Shown piece by piece: positions 34,215-46,215 of a stretch of 64,000 bases of DNA (the stretch's first letter is position 1; each line of letters opens with the position of its first letter). Where the stretch lies: positions 3,004,158 to 3,068,157 of the forward strand of contig CM074809.1 in NCBI GenBank assembly GCA_037447605.1, given 5' to 3'. The position numbers and the translations under genes were made by a program. The notes under the pieces were generated by a model. It saw only the letters and a program-made list of their open reading frames with translations. It made no database searches and was not told where the DNA came from. This stretch comes from Zygnema circumcarinatum (taxonomy: Eukaryota > Streptophyta > Zygnematophyceae > Zygnematales > Zygnemataceae).

Positions 34215-36140
34215 TCAGACGGACTGGCCCTGCGGCACCATGCTGTCAGGCAGCTGAAACTTCAACTGCCAACCCTTCACAATCATGTCATTTGGATAGG
34301 AAGTCTTTTTGAAGCTTGGACAGTTCTCAACCTCCTGTAACAGAAGACAGGAGTGTGCATCAGTAGGGAGTAACGGGGGGAAGAAGTTAAGCGCAAACCG
34401 GCCCACTGTGCGAAGGTTAAGGCTGAATCAACAAAGAAAGAACAAGAGTGGATGGAGTTATAGTTTGCATAAGAGACCCGTATTAGGCTCACCTGCATGT
34501 AGCTCTGCAGAGCTGTCCGATTGTCAGGAAACTTGTAGCCGTAATAGTGTCCCAGCGCCACACGAGAATGGAGCAGCTTGGGTACGAGGGCGCAATCAAG
34601 ATCGGTGAATTTTTCTCCAGCAACAAAGGGACCCTGCGGTAGAGACATCATTCGACATATAAATTGCTTTTCAAGCATACAGTCCAAGCTGTCACAAGTG
34701 CAGCGGCAAGCAGCAATCGTGCATAGGGCAAGGCACTGACATTGCTCTTCAAATGTTCATTCAAGGCAGCAAGCTCTTTCTCAAAGTCGTGCTTCGCTGG
34801 ACTGTTTGCATCCTTCGATTGAAGCCACTGTGTGAACGTCTGAAACACGCCTGCACCGCTGCAAGAGAAAGGCAACAGTCGAAGAGTCATATAACAACTA
34901 CTGGAAAAACGATAATAGACTTGCCAGAAGTTGCAGAAGTTTGCCAGGAACACCATTTAAGTCCGAAAGCATAAGAGCAGCTCAATCTGGTTTCAACTTT
35001 GCCAGAGAAAATAGACTTACACTGATTTCAAATGGTCAGGACCCTTAAGTGGATGTTCGGGAAATTTCTCTTCCAAGTAGTCGATGATTTTGTCCGAATC
35101 TTGAATCCACTTTTCTCCATCACGAAGCACTGGCATGAGTCCCGAAGGATTGTTTTCCATAAACCTGCAAACGAGAAGAACCCAGAAATCCCTCAATCCA
35201 CAAACCACAGCTTGCTATATATCCAAAGAATGTTCCAACGTACTCACCATTGTGGCTTGCCGGGTCCTTCTTCGATGTATGTCGCCTTGTATTGCAAACC
35301 CTTCTCTGCAAAAGACATAATGAATGGGAGATACTCAGTAACCATTCGTTGTTACAAGACGTGCGACTGGATTTCAAAGACGTGCCTTCATGTTCTATGG
35401 TGCATCAACCCAACGGCAACTTGTTACGAAAGCAATTGCACTGCCCTAAGTTAAAGTGCGCACCTTCCAGATCCATGTACGTACGTTGCGAAAAAGGGCC
35501 TGCAAACAAGCGAATATAAAAACGATGAGTATATGTGCAGGCATTTAAAGTCGATACACGTTATTTACGAACGATATTGAAAATCGTCTTCCACGACGAC
35601 GTGAATGTTGCTTAAAAAGTTCATGGAGATGCTCTCCAAGGCACAGTGAAGAGACGTGATAATCACGATATTGTAGAAGAGCTCCAGTAAGCCATTCCGA
35701 GTTTGCATCCAACTGCTAAATTGATGAATTTGTGTCATAATTGGATACTTGAGTTGATGATACCTGGGTTCATTCCGGGATGAATTTCATTTCAGAAGGT
35801 ACGACGTATACTTACAATCGCCACGCACAGTGCTAGGACTGCCTGTTCCAGCAGCGGCTTTGCCAAACACCTCTATGTCGTACGAAGCCATGGCAGAGGC
35901 CTGAGACGATTGCACTCGAAAGGCCTTCCAAGAAAGGACTGAAGCAGTAGCAGGAATTCTCTCGGTTGTCTTGAGACCTCTCGTTTCCCTTCCCTGAGGG
36001 ACGAATGCAAGGCTATTAGGGCGAAAGTACAGCACCGCCACCGCTTGAGAGGGAGCCCTGCAAAGATAAGGAGCGAAAACGCGCAGGGCAGACCCGGGAG
36101 CTGAGCCGCAGCTTGCAGCGAGCATGCTGGACACTGCCAC
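34215..36140 (-). CDS. DHAR: Dehydroascorbate reductase (GST fold), plastid-targeted
   Basis: Seven exons on the - strand: 35816-36140, 35464-35499, 35248-35305, 35021-35164, 34741-34858, 34493-34633 and 34215-34334. All phases agree, giving 313 residues. The enzyme reduces dehydroascorbate to ascorbate with glutathione. The catalytic motif CPFSQR is present, and its Cys codon is split by intron 1. The GST N-domain continues as YMDLEE, NPSGLMPVLRDGEKWIQDSD and DYLEEKFPEHPL. The C-domain has FVAGEKFTDLDCALVPKL, then LGHYYGYKFP, the typical DHAR ending. About 85 residues precede MASYDIEVF and are Ala/Ser/Arg-rich, as in a chloroplast transit peptide. An internal Met there could give a cytosolic form. 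Confidence 0.95.
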
Positions 36141-36557
36141 GCAGCGAGCGCTAAGAGCTTAATATTGCGTTCTTCCATCCTGCAGCGCATCCACATATTC
36201 CCAAAATGCCAAATTTCCATGGCGCTACACATAACAGGCGGCGCGTCCTGCTGATGACACGTAGCGGCCGAAAGCCACGAGGGCCCTTGAGAGCCCGCCT
36301 CGTGGGAGGCCGCCATGGATACCCCCGTCCCTCCGTGCCCGCGTGGCGGCCATGCCGAACTGCTGCCCGTTACTGCCGTCACGAGACGATACGACGATAC
36401 GATACGTGACCACTCCCACCATTCGATACGATACAACACGATACTCACAGTACGACGTTTATCGACAGTTCACGATACGATACGATACTATACGATACGA
36501 TTCCATGCGGTCGTGGACCACAGGCGAGCCGGAGCTCGCAGTTGGACGGAACTGCGC
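36141..36557. promoter_or_regulatory. Divergent promoter region between DHAR and LYR gene, with CGATAC repeats
   Basis: The 417 bp between two divergent start codons hold many CGATACGATAC words (36380-36510) that resemble the array at 30.9 kb. Several CCATGG/CGCCAT sequences flank both starts. Shared regulation is possible but not shown. Confidence 0.4.
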
Positions 36558-37268
36558 ATGGAACGCGGCGGGAGGCGAGGGGAGGGGAAAGGGGACGTCG
36601 GAGGCGCTGTGCGTGCGCCACGTGGCGCGCTCTCCCGCGAGGCCTTCTCCGCCATGCGCGAGGCACTGCAGCTTTACCGGCGGCTACTGCGGCTCATAAG
36701 GGAGCTGCCCAGGGACGCGCAGGTCTACTATGGGAGCTACTTGAGGGAGAACTATGTCGCCTTCAGCGACGAGCTGGAGCCCTCCCGCGTGGAGACTCTC
36801 GTGCAGAAGGGCCGCGAACACGCGCTATGGCTGCTCAAGAAGGTGCGCCGCTGCCTTGGGGGGTGCGTTTCTTCGCATATGGTTGGGAAAGGACGACTTG
36901 TGTTGAAAAATGTGGGAGTGAGTTTCTCGTTCTTGGTGGGGTAGGGATGAAGGTGGGGGGGTTAGTGGATGGGTTGTATCATGTCGGGGGAGAAGGCATT
37001 CCAGCAATTCTTTCCCGCTTTAATGAAAAGTAGGGATGTACCTAATTCCTGGTTGCTACCAATAATATTTTTTTTGCTCCATCGCGATTACTCGCTGTAG
37101 AAGGAAACGGAGGTGTTAGAAGAAATTGTTATGCACTCATGGATGAGTGAGTCCTTATTCTCTGTATTCCATATGGGGAATCTAGATAGCTGCATTGAAT
37201 CGTCATACATTTGTTTTCATGTTCAAAAAAAACAGACTCAATTTGACTTTGGACGGCCTTACTTTTGA
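36558..37268 (+). CDS. LYR-motif protein (LYRM9-like)
   Basis: Exon 1 is 36558-36842, with an alternative Met at 36654. It contains ALQLYRRLLRLIRELP, then YYGSYLRENYVAFSDE, then ALWLLKK. This is the full Complex1_LYR signature, closest in plan to LYRM9. LYR proteins are small, mostly mitochondrial factors that bind the acyl carrier protein and help Fe-S or complex assembly. The donor GTGCGC follows. The next in-phase exon I can find is 37101-37268 (ending TGA), giving a 55-residue tail unlike the family, so the 3' end is doubtful. LYRM9 proteins usually end soon after the WLLKK helix. Confidence 0.68.
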
Positions 37269-39012
37269 AGCGATATTCGACGTTGAGTATGGGAATGGGC
37301 GTCGTGTTTCTGGTCTCGTGCAAACGCAGTACAATGTCGACCCCGTCAAGGCGGAATGCTTGAACACGATTGGGCAGCAGTGAAAGGGCTGCAGCTGGCG
37401 ACCCTGCTCAAGTTCACAGCCAACGCTATGAGTTCGTAATGACGTGTTTTTGAAGCCACCTCACATCAACCATGTGCCTGAACGTGTTCATGCTGAGGCC
37501 AACCCACTTTCAAGGCAAAACGAGCGGAGCGGAGCGGAGCAGCATGCTTTCGCACTTCTTTACTTCTGCAGCATTATGGGTTGCCTCCTCAATCGGAACG
37601 GAACGTCAAAATTTTATGTCTAGCCATGTTGTGTGACGGCTGCAATGCTCGCCTTTGTATTCCACGCATTGTAGATCCTGTTGCTGAAGAGACGTGAGCT
37701 AGGTAACGCTGGAGGTGCTGGATGACTTGAACGTCAACAGGAGAATGTGAATAAGCAGATGAAGGGGCAGTAAAAGTTTTAGGCATACACGGCCACACCT
37801 TCTCCCACGGACCGGAGTGCTTTGAAGGTGGGACAAACCGAGTGGTGCTCTAAGCAAGTCGTGTTTAGGCTCTCTTCTCAAGCCCACTCATTGTTCATCG
37901 TTAACGGTGTGCCAAATACTCCTTGTGACAAAGAAGTACGAAATTCTGTTTTTTGTAGACTTCTTGTGCTGTTCCTTCTGGAGATTCTGAATTTTTAAGC
38001 AGTGACATTGTGTGCTTCACTACCGTGATTGGGATAAAAAAACCATTTGATTCACTTCGTTACTAAGACAGATGACAAGGATGGTGGCGTTTCGGTGCTT
38101 TTTCAAGGCACGGATGGTGACTCTCCAAAACTCTGCCCGTCTCACGGAACACGAGCGTTAGATCTCCTTCATCACCGGGTTCAGGTGGGTGTTGGATCGC
38201 AGGCATTGAGAGTGCCTGCGAAACTAACACATTTCAGATGTTGGCACACTGTTGCTGCTACACAATGCCCTTACAATTCTTAAAACATTTCTTAAAAAAA
38301 AATCTGGCAGACCTCTCTTGGATCCAAGAAGAAGGCTTGCCAACAACCACTTTCACAACCAACCTCGGCATGGAGCAGAAACGTCCAATTTCACAAACTT
38401 CAGACAATGACTGATGGAGAAGTCGGAAGGATGAGCAGTGTAGCCATTGACCCTCGTCTGTCTGCATTCCCCATGAGAGATATCACAAGCATTGGGCAAA
38501 TAATAATGCATTCAAAACAAAACAACGATCTCACCACTTTGTCCCAGTAAATGCAGTCGATAACAGCACCCCTTTGTATGGAAAAGCACACTATTGAACA
38601 GTTAGATTTTGCAAACAGTATTTGACATGAAGGGCGGAACACCGTTTGCAGGAGAAGGACTGTGGGTGCAAGGGTGTCCTGACGGCTACCACCAAATCAC
38701 TACTGAATATTTCACCCAACCCGCGATGTAAATTTTGAATAGAGTAAATACCTTGCTACACTACACTGAAGGGATATTGTTCACCAGTAAAAATCCCAAT
38801 TCAATCATTTCCAGCATACCTGCCTCCTGCGAACTCCTAACCATGGAGGCAGTTGCTAGCTCTATGGCTTAAAGCGACCTGCACAATAGTGTTCGCACCC
38901 AAGTAGAGCACGAGCCTCCAAAGAGAGCGCCTCAGGTTTTTAAGACCTTTTGAGAATAGCACCAGTCAGCGGAGCCGTCCATTGTACAGAGCATAGACAT
39001 GACGCAGAGGTT
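37269..39012. other. Intergenic region
   Basis: No gene supported on either strand. A short GGAGC tandem lies near 37530. The left part may hold the 3' UTR of the LYR gene and the right end the 3' UTR of ndhM. Confidence 0.5.
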
Positions 39013-40501
39013 TTATTGGGTGAGAATAGCGTCGTCATAGCGTGGTTTTCCCATGCTGAAGTTCAGCACGCGGCAATCCATGTTGTACTGGATTTCTCCT
39101 GCCAAGAGCATCTTCCGAATATAATGCTCCAGGTCTGATCCAATCAAGCGTAGAGTGTACTCTGTAAGGTCAGCACCCTGCAAGACAAAAGTTGCTAGAA
39201 CAACTTAGTTATGGATATGGACAGCGAATAGGAAGGGAGGTAAAGCACCTCACCAGGGTTAAAGTCAGAAAGTCAGAAAAGTCTGCATCTGTTCTTGGGA
39301 TCACCAAAAGGGACTAGCGTTAACAACGAAGGAAACACGTCGTGTCGTTAGTTCAAATTCAAGCAGGTCATGCCACGTGTACTCATAATTAGACCAAATG
39401 TCGAAATTTAATTCACAAGTGTCATTAGGAAACATGTCTTCAAAGGTGATGCACAGGTTCAAATACACCTCGGCATGTTATTGGAGGAGAACCCCTACCG
39501 CATAGTTGTCCACTAGCTCCGCGAATTCGTCGTACACGCTTTGCAGTTTGTCATCTGGCCAGACAAACTCATTATCCGGATCCACCATGAGCGACAACTT
39601 CTCCATTTGTGACTGATCCATCGCCATTGTTTCCGGGTCAATGTAGCCAACATAAATGCGAATATGTCGTGTTGTGCAACTCAGCCATCTCCCTCCCTGC
39701 GGGAAGCAAAGGAAATTCAAAGTCACAAAGCCTATCAAACCCGATCACAACGAAAAAGGAGAACATCGTTTCCCTGCAAACGTAAAAGCCAATAAGGGCT
39801 GTGGCTATGTGTCGTGTGCACGGGAATTTTGCTTTCCGTAGAATTATTGCTGTGATGAGGGTTGAGAACAAGGAAAGGGTAGTGTAACCTCTGGTTGCTC
39901 ACGCAATAAGTTTGTATTTACAAACGATGCAACACATAAAACGAGAAGAGACTTGCAGTTACAGAAAGTTTCCTCATCTAGGGTTATTGATGGAGATAAG
40001 AGCTTATGTAAAGTTAAGGCCAGCAACGATCTAGCTGCTTGCTGTCTCCATTTCGAGCCTGCCTTACAAGTGGGATACACAATGCAGTTTGACATAAGGG
40101 AAATCGAACAATCGTCCGATGGACCAAAATGTAGCCTCGACGCTGCATTTCAAACGTACCTGCAGTACACCCTTCCTTTGAAGACCCTTGTTCTGAGTTA
40201 TGCCGGAAGTCTCCCCCACAGCCTGCTGCACTAAGGACCCTCCGCGAGCACCTCTCCGAACAGTCTTCGCAGAGCAAAGCTTCGACGTCTCCCCAAAGAA
40301 GCACACATCTCCTCCAAACCCTCCTAGAGCCACCGAAACTGCGGCTGGCGCCGCTCCTGTAGTGACGGCACCCCTCTCACGGGCACAAACGCTTCCTCCA
40401 CATGCTGCCTGAGCGAGCACGGAGCTGATGGCAGCCATGGCGGGCGCTACAAACCCTTGCAAGCCTGCCCTTGAAGCACCTCCTGCAGCGGCTGCAGCCA
40501 A
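39013..40501 (-). CDS. ndhM: NdhM, nuclear-encoded subunit of the plastid NDH complex
   Basis: Exons 40160-40501, 39499-39696 and 39013-39177 join in phase to 234 residues, ending TAA. Exon 1 encodes an Ala/Gly/Ser-rich stretch of about 110 residues, fitting a plastid transit peptide. The mature part carries the NdhM family blocks: TTRHIRIYVGYIDP, MDQSQMEKLSLMVDPDNEFV, YDEFAELVDNYAGADLTEYT, LRLIGSDLEHYIRKML and YNMDCRVLNFSMGKPR. NdhM is part of subcomplex A on the stromal side, where ferredoxin-dependent plastoquinone reduction drives cyclic electron flow. Its presence implies a functional plastid NDH complex, which supports a streptophyte origin. Confidence 0.94.
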
Positions 40502-41274
40502 CGGCCGGCTCTCAGCCAGAGGGCATTATCCGTCCGGAGGCCGCCCGGCGGGCGCGGTAAATCCACTTCACAAACTCAGGTTTGCAAACCTGGCGGCCGC
40601 CAAACCGAGTTTCTGGTTTCTGGTATTTTAGCTTTGACTCGTTACGAATGGCTGACTAAAGTCACAAGTCATGTGTTGACTTAGTCATTTCGATATTTTG
40701 GCATTTCGGTCATGGTCAAATATCGGAGGTATCGGGATATAAGGGACAGTATCGGTATTGGAGATATCCCTTTTCTCAGCTTTCGCCAACTGGAGCTGAT
40801 GGTCTGCTGAGCGCTATTCGCAAAAACAAAAAAAAAAAAAATGGGGGAAGGGGAAGGGGGATTCGTAGAGGATACGGTATGGGGCCGATATGAGACTCGG
40901 AACTATGCTGAGATTTGTGGTCCTTTTTGGAGGGAAGGAAAGTCGCACTGAGCTGACATGATAGAAACAGCTTACTTTCTCAGCACGCCTTCAGAAGAAC
41001 ATTCAGCAATGTTCAGTATTTGGCCCCAAGCCAAGTCCGGCAATGAAAGTTTTAGGGTCACAGCACATAGCCATCAATAACACTCTCTGTTTGTTGCGGT
41101 TCATTTGGCCACATTCAGGTTGGTATCACGAACAATCGAGCTCGTTGTCTGAGGGGTTGTTTTCTTTACAAAAAACCAAATGAATGTACTACTACTACAA
41201 AGGCAGTCTCCAGTATTTCAGTTGAGCTCCCACCGTGTTTCCGCCTCCTATCTTTCTCCTTGTCAAACTTACAA
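40502..41274. other. Intergenic region with TATCGG words
   Basis: No gene. 40685-40785 has several ATATCGG/TATCGG words related to the arrays at 30.9 and 36.4 kb. An A13 run lies near 40830. Confidence 0.45.
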
Positions 41275-44200
41275 TCATAAACTTCTTTTCCTGCCTTCCC
41301 TGGCAAACCCTAACATCTCCTGCCATTCACTCCCGAGCGGGCAGGGCACACCCCTCCAAAAGGGGCTCTCACGAACCAGGAACGGCCAAACTCCTCCCAA
41401 CTTTTCCGCGAGACGTGACCGCCTCTCTTGAGCTTCTCCCACACCCTCACTAAGTCGGGGTATCAAGAATTCCTCCATTAAGAGCGAGTTTGCCTGTTTT
41501 CCATTAATCTCACGTAAACTTGCTAGAAGCTGCTGCAGATCCTGGGCAGTCATCTGCCAATAAGCAGATGCCTCAAAGGCCAACCCCAACTCCCCCGCAG
41601 CCAAGAGGTGCTCTGCCGCAGCACTGAGAAGGATGGAGTATGCTGCCCCCGACTTGGCTACTATACGAGCTGTTAAAGGCATCCCTGCATAAAGCCTAGT
41701 TAATGGACATCTGCTCCGTGCACGCCCTCTGACTTGTGAGAGAGATGAATGATGAGAGTGCGGGTAAATGTCCCTAAATACTTTCCACGCTCGGGAAAGT
41801 AAGCCAGAACCTTTGCACATCTAAAACAGGTTTTTGGATCAGATTTGAGGAGCAGAACCTTCTCATGTGCAGACATGCCAGAAGCTTCAAACCAACACAT
41901 TTCCGACAGGAAACAGCATGACAATGACGACATGCAGGCCTTACCAAAGTCAGAAAGTGGTGTCACCTGTATCCTTGGCCTCCATATTGTCAGAAGCCTT
42001 CATCTCTGCAGCAGTTAGCCGCAGCATGCTTGCAAGAACAGTGTAAGCGTCCAGACACGTGCGATGCCAAGGGTGCAGGCCTTGCCACACTCTCGAAGTT
42101 GGAGCTCTTATACTTGCCCTCTGAAGTTCGACAAAGCTTGGTTCTCCCGAAGAGTAGCTTCCTGTCTCTCCCCCAATTTCCCCCCCTCCCTTCCCTCATG
42201 AGTCACGGGAATCATCCTTCTTCTCATCACAGATCTAGAATGTTCCGCTATTTCTACAAATGAACTGTAATCAAGAAATGCATAATTTCAGCAGAGGTCT
42301 TGGACACTCTTGGTCACCATTTCTACTGCAATTCCTGCTGTCGCCGCTACCAGAGCATTCCTTTCCTGCAAAGCTAGGGGAGCCATCATAATTCTGGCAT
42401 TGCTTTGAACGCTTCAAAATGCTATATGTATTTAGAAGATTAGAATGAAACCCAGGGCACATTTTCTACTTTTTTCTTGTCCACTTCCCAATGGTCCATG
42501 AAGACCCTCATTCCCTGTATGCCACAACCTTTCTTAACTCCTTTCCATCACATGCTCGCTATCAAATTGAAAATGAACACCGCTCAGGAAAAAAGAATTG
42601 GCGAAACATGACGTACCCCTCACTTCCGATGTCCGAGCCTCCGAAGTTGCATGGAATCCTTCAGTCCTCCCCCCCCTAAGAGCTTGGAACAGAGCTGCCT
42701 CCAGAAGACGACAACTTTCTTGTATTTCGGAAGAAGAAGCTGCTGCTACCATTTCCACTGCCTGCGATAGGGCCGCCTCCAACGAACCAAGCCTCTCCTG
42801 CGTGCTGTCAGAATGTTTTCCGCACAGCGAGCAAATGCTTACCTTCTCGCTTTGAGTTTCTTCCGTTTCCCTAGTCACATCGTCGTCCTGCCCATAATAT
42901 TACCCCCAATATCTGGTCACTCCCATGGCAGTGAGCCTGAAACCAATGCTTGCCCAAACAGATATGACCAAATGTAGGCGAAGTAGCGGATACTGATACA
43001 TTCATAAGCAAGAATGTTGAGAGCATGCACCATGAATGCGGTGTTACGTGTTAGTTATCTAGTAAAGCAAAGGAACGCTCAGGGAAGGTCGTAATGCAAC
43101 CCCTGCATGCGACCTGGCCAAAAAATCTCCATAAAGAAAACATCTTGATCTGCTCACATTGGAAACCAGCCAACCGTTGCAGGAAACAGCGGAACAGCGG
43201 CCAATAGCCGCAAGGAAATAGTCTGATGCAGCTGACTGCGGAACTTGGCAGCGCAGACAGGAGCAAGTGAAGAGATATCGGGACAATAGGGCAGTCTGAC
43301 GCTGCCTCTGCAGGACAACAATATGGAATTAGCCCTTCATGGACACCTGCATATCCGAAGAAACCTGCTTTTGTCTTTCTGGCAAAAACCACGTTTGACC
43401 TCGCTTTTTCCAACTTGGCCTTTCTACGTCATTAGTCCCGTCAAGGTCTCAAAGGCCTCGTGCTGAGATGCAACTTCATAAAAACGCCGTTCATAACTAA
43501 GTAACAAGGCATTCCATCCAAAGTCTATCACTTAACGGCTTGCCGAGAGCTTTTACAGAAACCAGGCAATCACCTTTGGTTGCAGCAGATCAGTATATGT
43601 TATGCATATTTCTTCCCCTTCAGAAATATCCCTTAGCGTTTGCACCACAACAACAGGCCCCGGGCCGCGACTGGTCGGCCCGGCCCTTGCGTCACCTCCC
43701 TCACAAGAATGTGGCAATGTTTCCTCTCCAACCCCCTCCCTGCGTCTCTTCCCAGTTACTCTATGACTGGCTTGATACAGTTCCTTAGCATTTGGTGGGT
43801 ACATCACGTTATGCTTGATGCTTCCCCATAGCTGCAAGTTATACCCTGCTGTAACTTTATCTGGTGCGGCTTCAGTAATTGCTGAATCTTTGTTAATGCT
43901 GTCTGACAAAAACTTGCTAACATTGAAATTTGTAGGAACACCTGCAGCAGCGGCAGCCTCATGAACTGCCTGGGCTAAAACTGAAAGGATGTTCGTTTGA
44001 TTACCGGTAGGAACCACTAAAGGAAATTCAATTGAAGAGGCCTTAGCACTTCCAGACTCTTCGCTCGACCAAGAGTGTGCAGGCCCGCTCAAAGTGGTGC
44101 CACTGGATAAATCTGCAAAACAAACTCCTGACTCGGGGAAGGTTTGGAATGTAGCTGAGCTTTCCTGCAAGTTTGATTCATTGACTCTAGCTTGCTGCGA

Positions 44201-45610
44201 GTTCCTGCTGGGATCCATCACAACGGCAGATGACCCGAATGATCCCTGTGGATGCATTGTGCAAAACTTGTAAAATGCATTGGGACGGCAGCTGTGGTTA
44301 AGCCATGAAAAGGGTGGCGGATATATGGAGCAGCCTACTGGACTCGAGTGCCCTGATTTATGCTCGTACGCCTCCAATCCTGTACAGAGTCCTGAATCAA
44401 CCGTGATAGGTAAATTACTAGTGGTTGCTTGGCATCCGCAAGTACTGAAACAAGTACTAACAGATGCCTCTCCTAGGCAGACCTCTACAGCATTCGTAAG
44501 TACATATAAGAGCGCCTCTTCAGCCCGACTTAACACATCTGCACTCTTGAGTTTTCCCGAAACTTCGGTTTCGCTCATCACGTTTGGCATCGAATTACCA
44601 TGATTGTCGATTACATCAAAGTCTACGGCTGTTCTCGCAGGCCCATTACGTTGCTCCCGTTTATTATTACCCGTAAGCTGTTCCTGAATGTCGACTGAGT
44701 CAGGTTTTCCACAGTTTCCTCTAAAGCAATGTTCGTTTTTTGTGCAAGAATTTACTTCCGCATTCCCCGCCAAACCTAAACTACTGTCCTCAGCCAGCTC
44801 CGTGAACATACCCATGGTAAGTGCTGCTTGCCGAATTTCATGGGCCATGCGCTGGATGTCATCTATTGTCCGCGGTTCTCCTACTCGTTTAAAGCCATTG
44901 TCCTTTATCGAGCCATAATTACAAATCTTTTCAAATGCCAATTTGTTGCTCGCAAGTCCAAACACTCTGCATTCACGAGCATCTTCGTTTGTAACTTCTG
45001 AATCATCGTCGTTGCAGACGTTTAAATCATGACACCAAAGCTGCTTCGAGTTGCACTCCAACTTTGTAGCGCACAGAATTAACCGCAGGCCCAATCGTAA
45101 ATCTCGCAAACCTCCAAGGCTGGGAAATGTCTCTATCTGAGGATGAGCCAGTAGATGGCATTCTCCACTTGCCATATGATAAAACTTGGCAGCAGTCGCA
45201 CAAGTGTAACTGCAAAATATCGCTCTCCCCTTACAAAATTTGGAACATCGCCTTAGACCTTCATTACACTCGTTTGAAAATGTAAGTGGGAGTGATGATG
45301 TGGCCAAACTAGCAGGTTCCGTTATTTCCAGCCTATCCTCCCCCTGAAGTGAAGTTCCTTGCTGTTCAGATGACGTGAAACCAGACCTGCACTCATCCGA
45401 ACCAGCACAGACTTCGGCTAATCCTGATAAACTGCGAAGGCAGACTGAGCAGTGCGACGACAAGCATGCATCATCTGGCACTGCAGCGATTGGATAAGCT
45501 TCAATGATGCGAGTGAGCGCGCTGATGTTCGCCCTTGCAAGAATATGCCGCCCTCTCGCAGCGCTTGCTACGGAGGCCAAGCTGTGATGCGCGTAACTCG
45601 CCATGAGCAT
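41275..45610 (-). CDS. MYND-SET domain protein (SMYD-like, SDG41-type)
   Basis: Secure exons: 43574-45610, 43158-43307, 42843-42887, one starting 42797, 41967-42120 and 41275-41684 (stop). An exon near 42300-42400 is likely but its borders are unclear. The MYND finger is split: CSVC at about residue 54, then CSKFCKGRAIFCSYTC with the closing H and C. The SET core has SWLNHSCRPNAF at about residue 437 and GEEICITYTDL at about 668. A Cys-rich post-SET motif follows (YLFTCSCLRC). The C-terminal helical repeats include LHPWHRTCLDAYTVLASM and AAYSILLSAAAEHLL, as in SMYD proteins and plant SDG41. The family methylates lysines. The region between MYND and NHSC is unusually long and low in conservation. 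A telomere-like array starts about 15 bp upstream of the ATG. Confidence 0.85.
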
Positions 45611-45624
45611 GAACTGCCCGTGGC

Positions 45625-45808
45625 AACCCTAACCCTAACCCTAACCCTCACCCTCACCCAACCCTAACCCTAACCCTAACCCTAACCCTAACCCTAACCC
45701 TAACCCTAACCCTAACCCTAACCCTAACCCTAACCCTAACCCTAACCCTAACCCTAACCCTAACCCTAAACCTAACCCTAAACCTAACCCTAACCCTAAT
45801 CCTAACCC
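45625..45808. repeat. Interstitial telomere-like (CCCTAA)n array
   Basis: About 30 near-perfect hexamers CCCTAA, with a few variants (CCCTCA, CCTAAA). Read on the other strand it is TTAGGG, the six-base type rather than the seven-base TTTAGGG common in plants. It lies in the 5' leader or promoter of the SET gene. Confidence 0.95.
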
Positions 45809-45924
45809 GAGCTGCAGCGGGTCCTCCAGTAGCACTCCTGCGCCACGCGGTGCCGGAGAGCCTGGCTGTGAGCGCGCCGGAGGAAAACCAGCTTCACTGC
45901 GGTGTTGGTAACGTACGGCGGTTC

Positions 45925-46215
45925 AGGGTACAGGTTTAAGGTCTAGGGTTTAAGGTTGAGGTTTAGGGTTAGGATTAGGGTTGAAGTTTAGGGTTCCGCA
46001 TTCAGCTTAGATTTAGGGCTCAGGTTTACGATTTTTAGGTCTAGGGTTCAGGATTCAGGTCCAAAGGTCAGGGTTCAGGGTTTAGGGTTGAGTGGTGATG
46101 GTTTTTAGGGTTTTTAGGGTTTTTAGGGTTTTAGGGGCTAGGGGCCAGGACCTAGGGGCGAGGGGTCAGGACCTAGGACCTAGGGGCGAGGGCCCAGGGC
46201 CTAGGGGCTACGGGC
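45925..46215. repeat. Degenerate TTTAGGG/TTAGGG and CTAGGGGC repeats
   Basis: Irregular GGGTTTAG words give way to TTTTTAGGG and then to CCTAGGGGCGAGGG units. The array is inverted relative to the CCCTAA array to its left. It resembles decayed subtelomeric sequence. Confidence 0.75.

Noticed and set aside
45641-45835. Gly-Leu repeat protein on the - strand
   Set aside because: It is the translation of the CCCTAA array.
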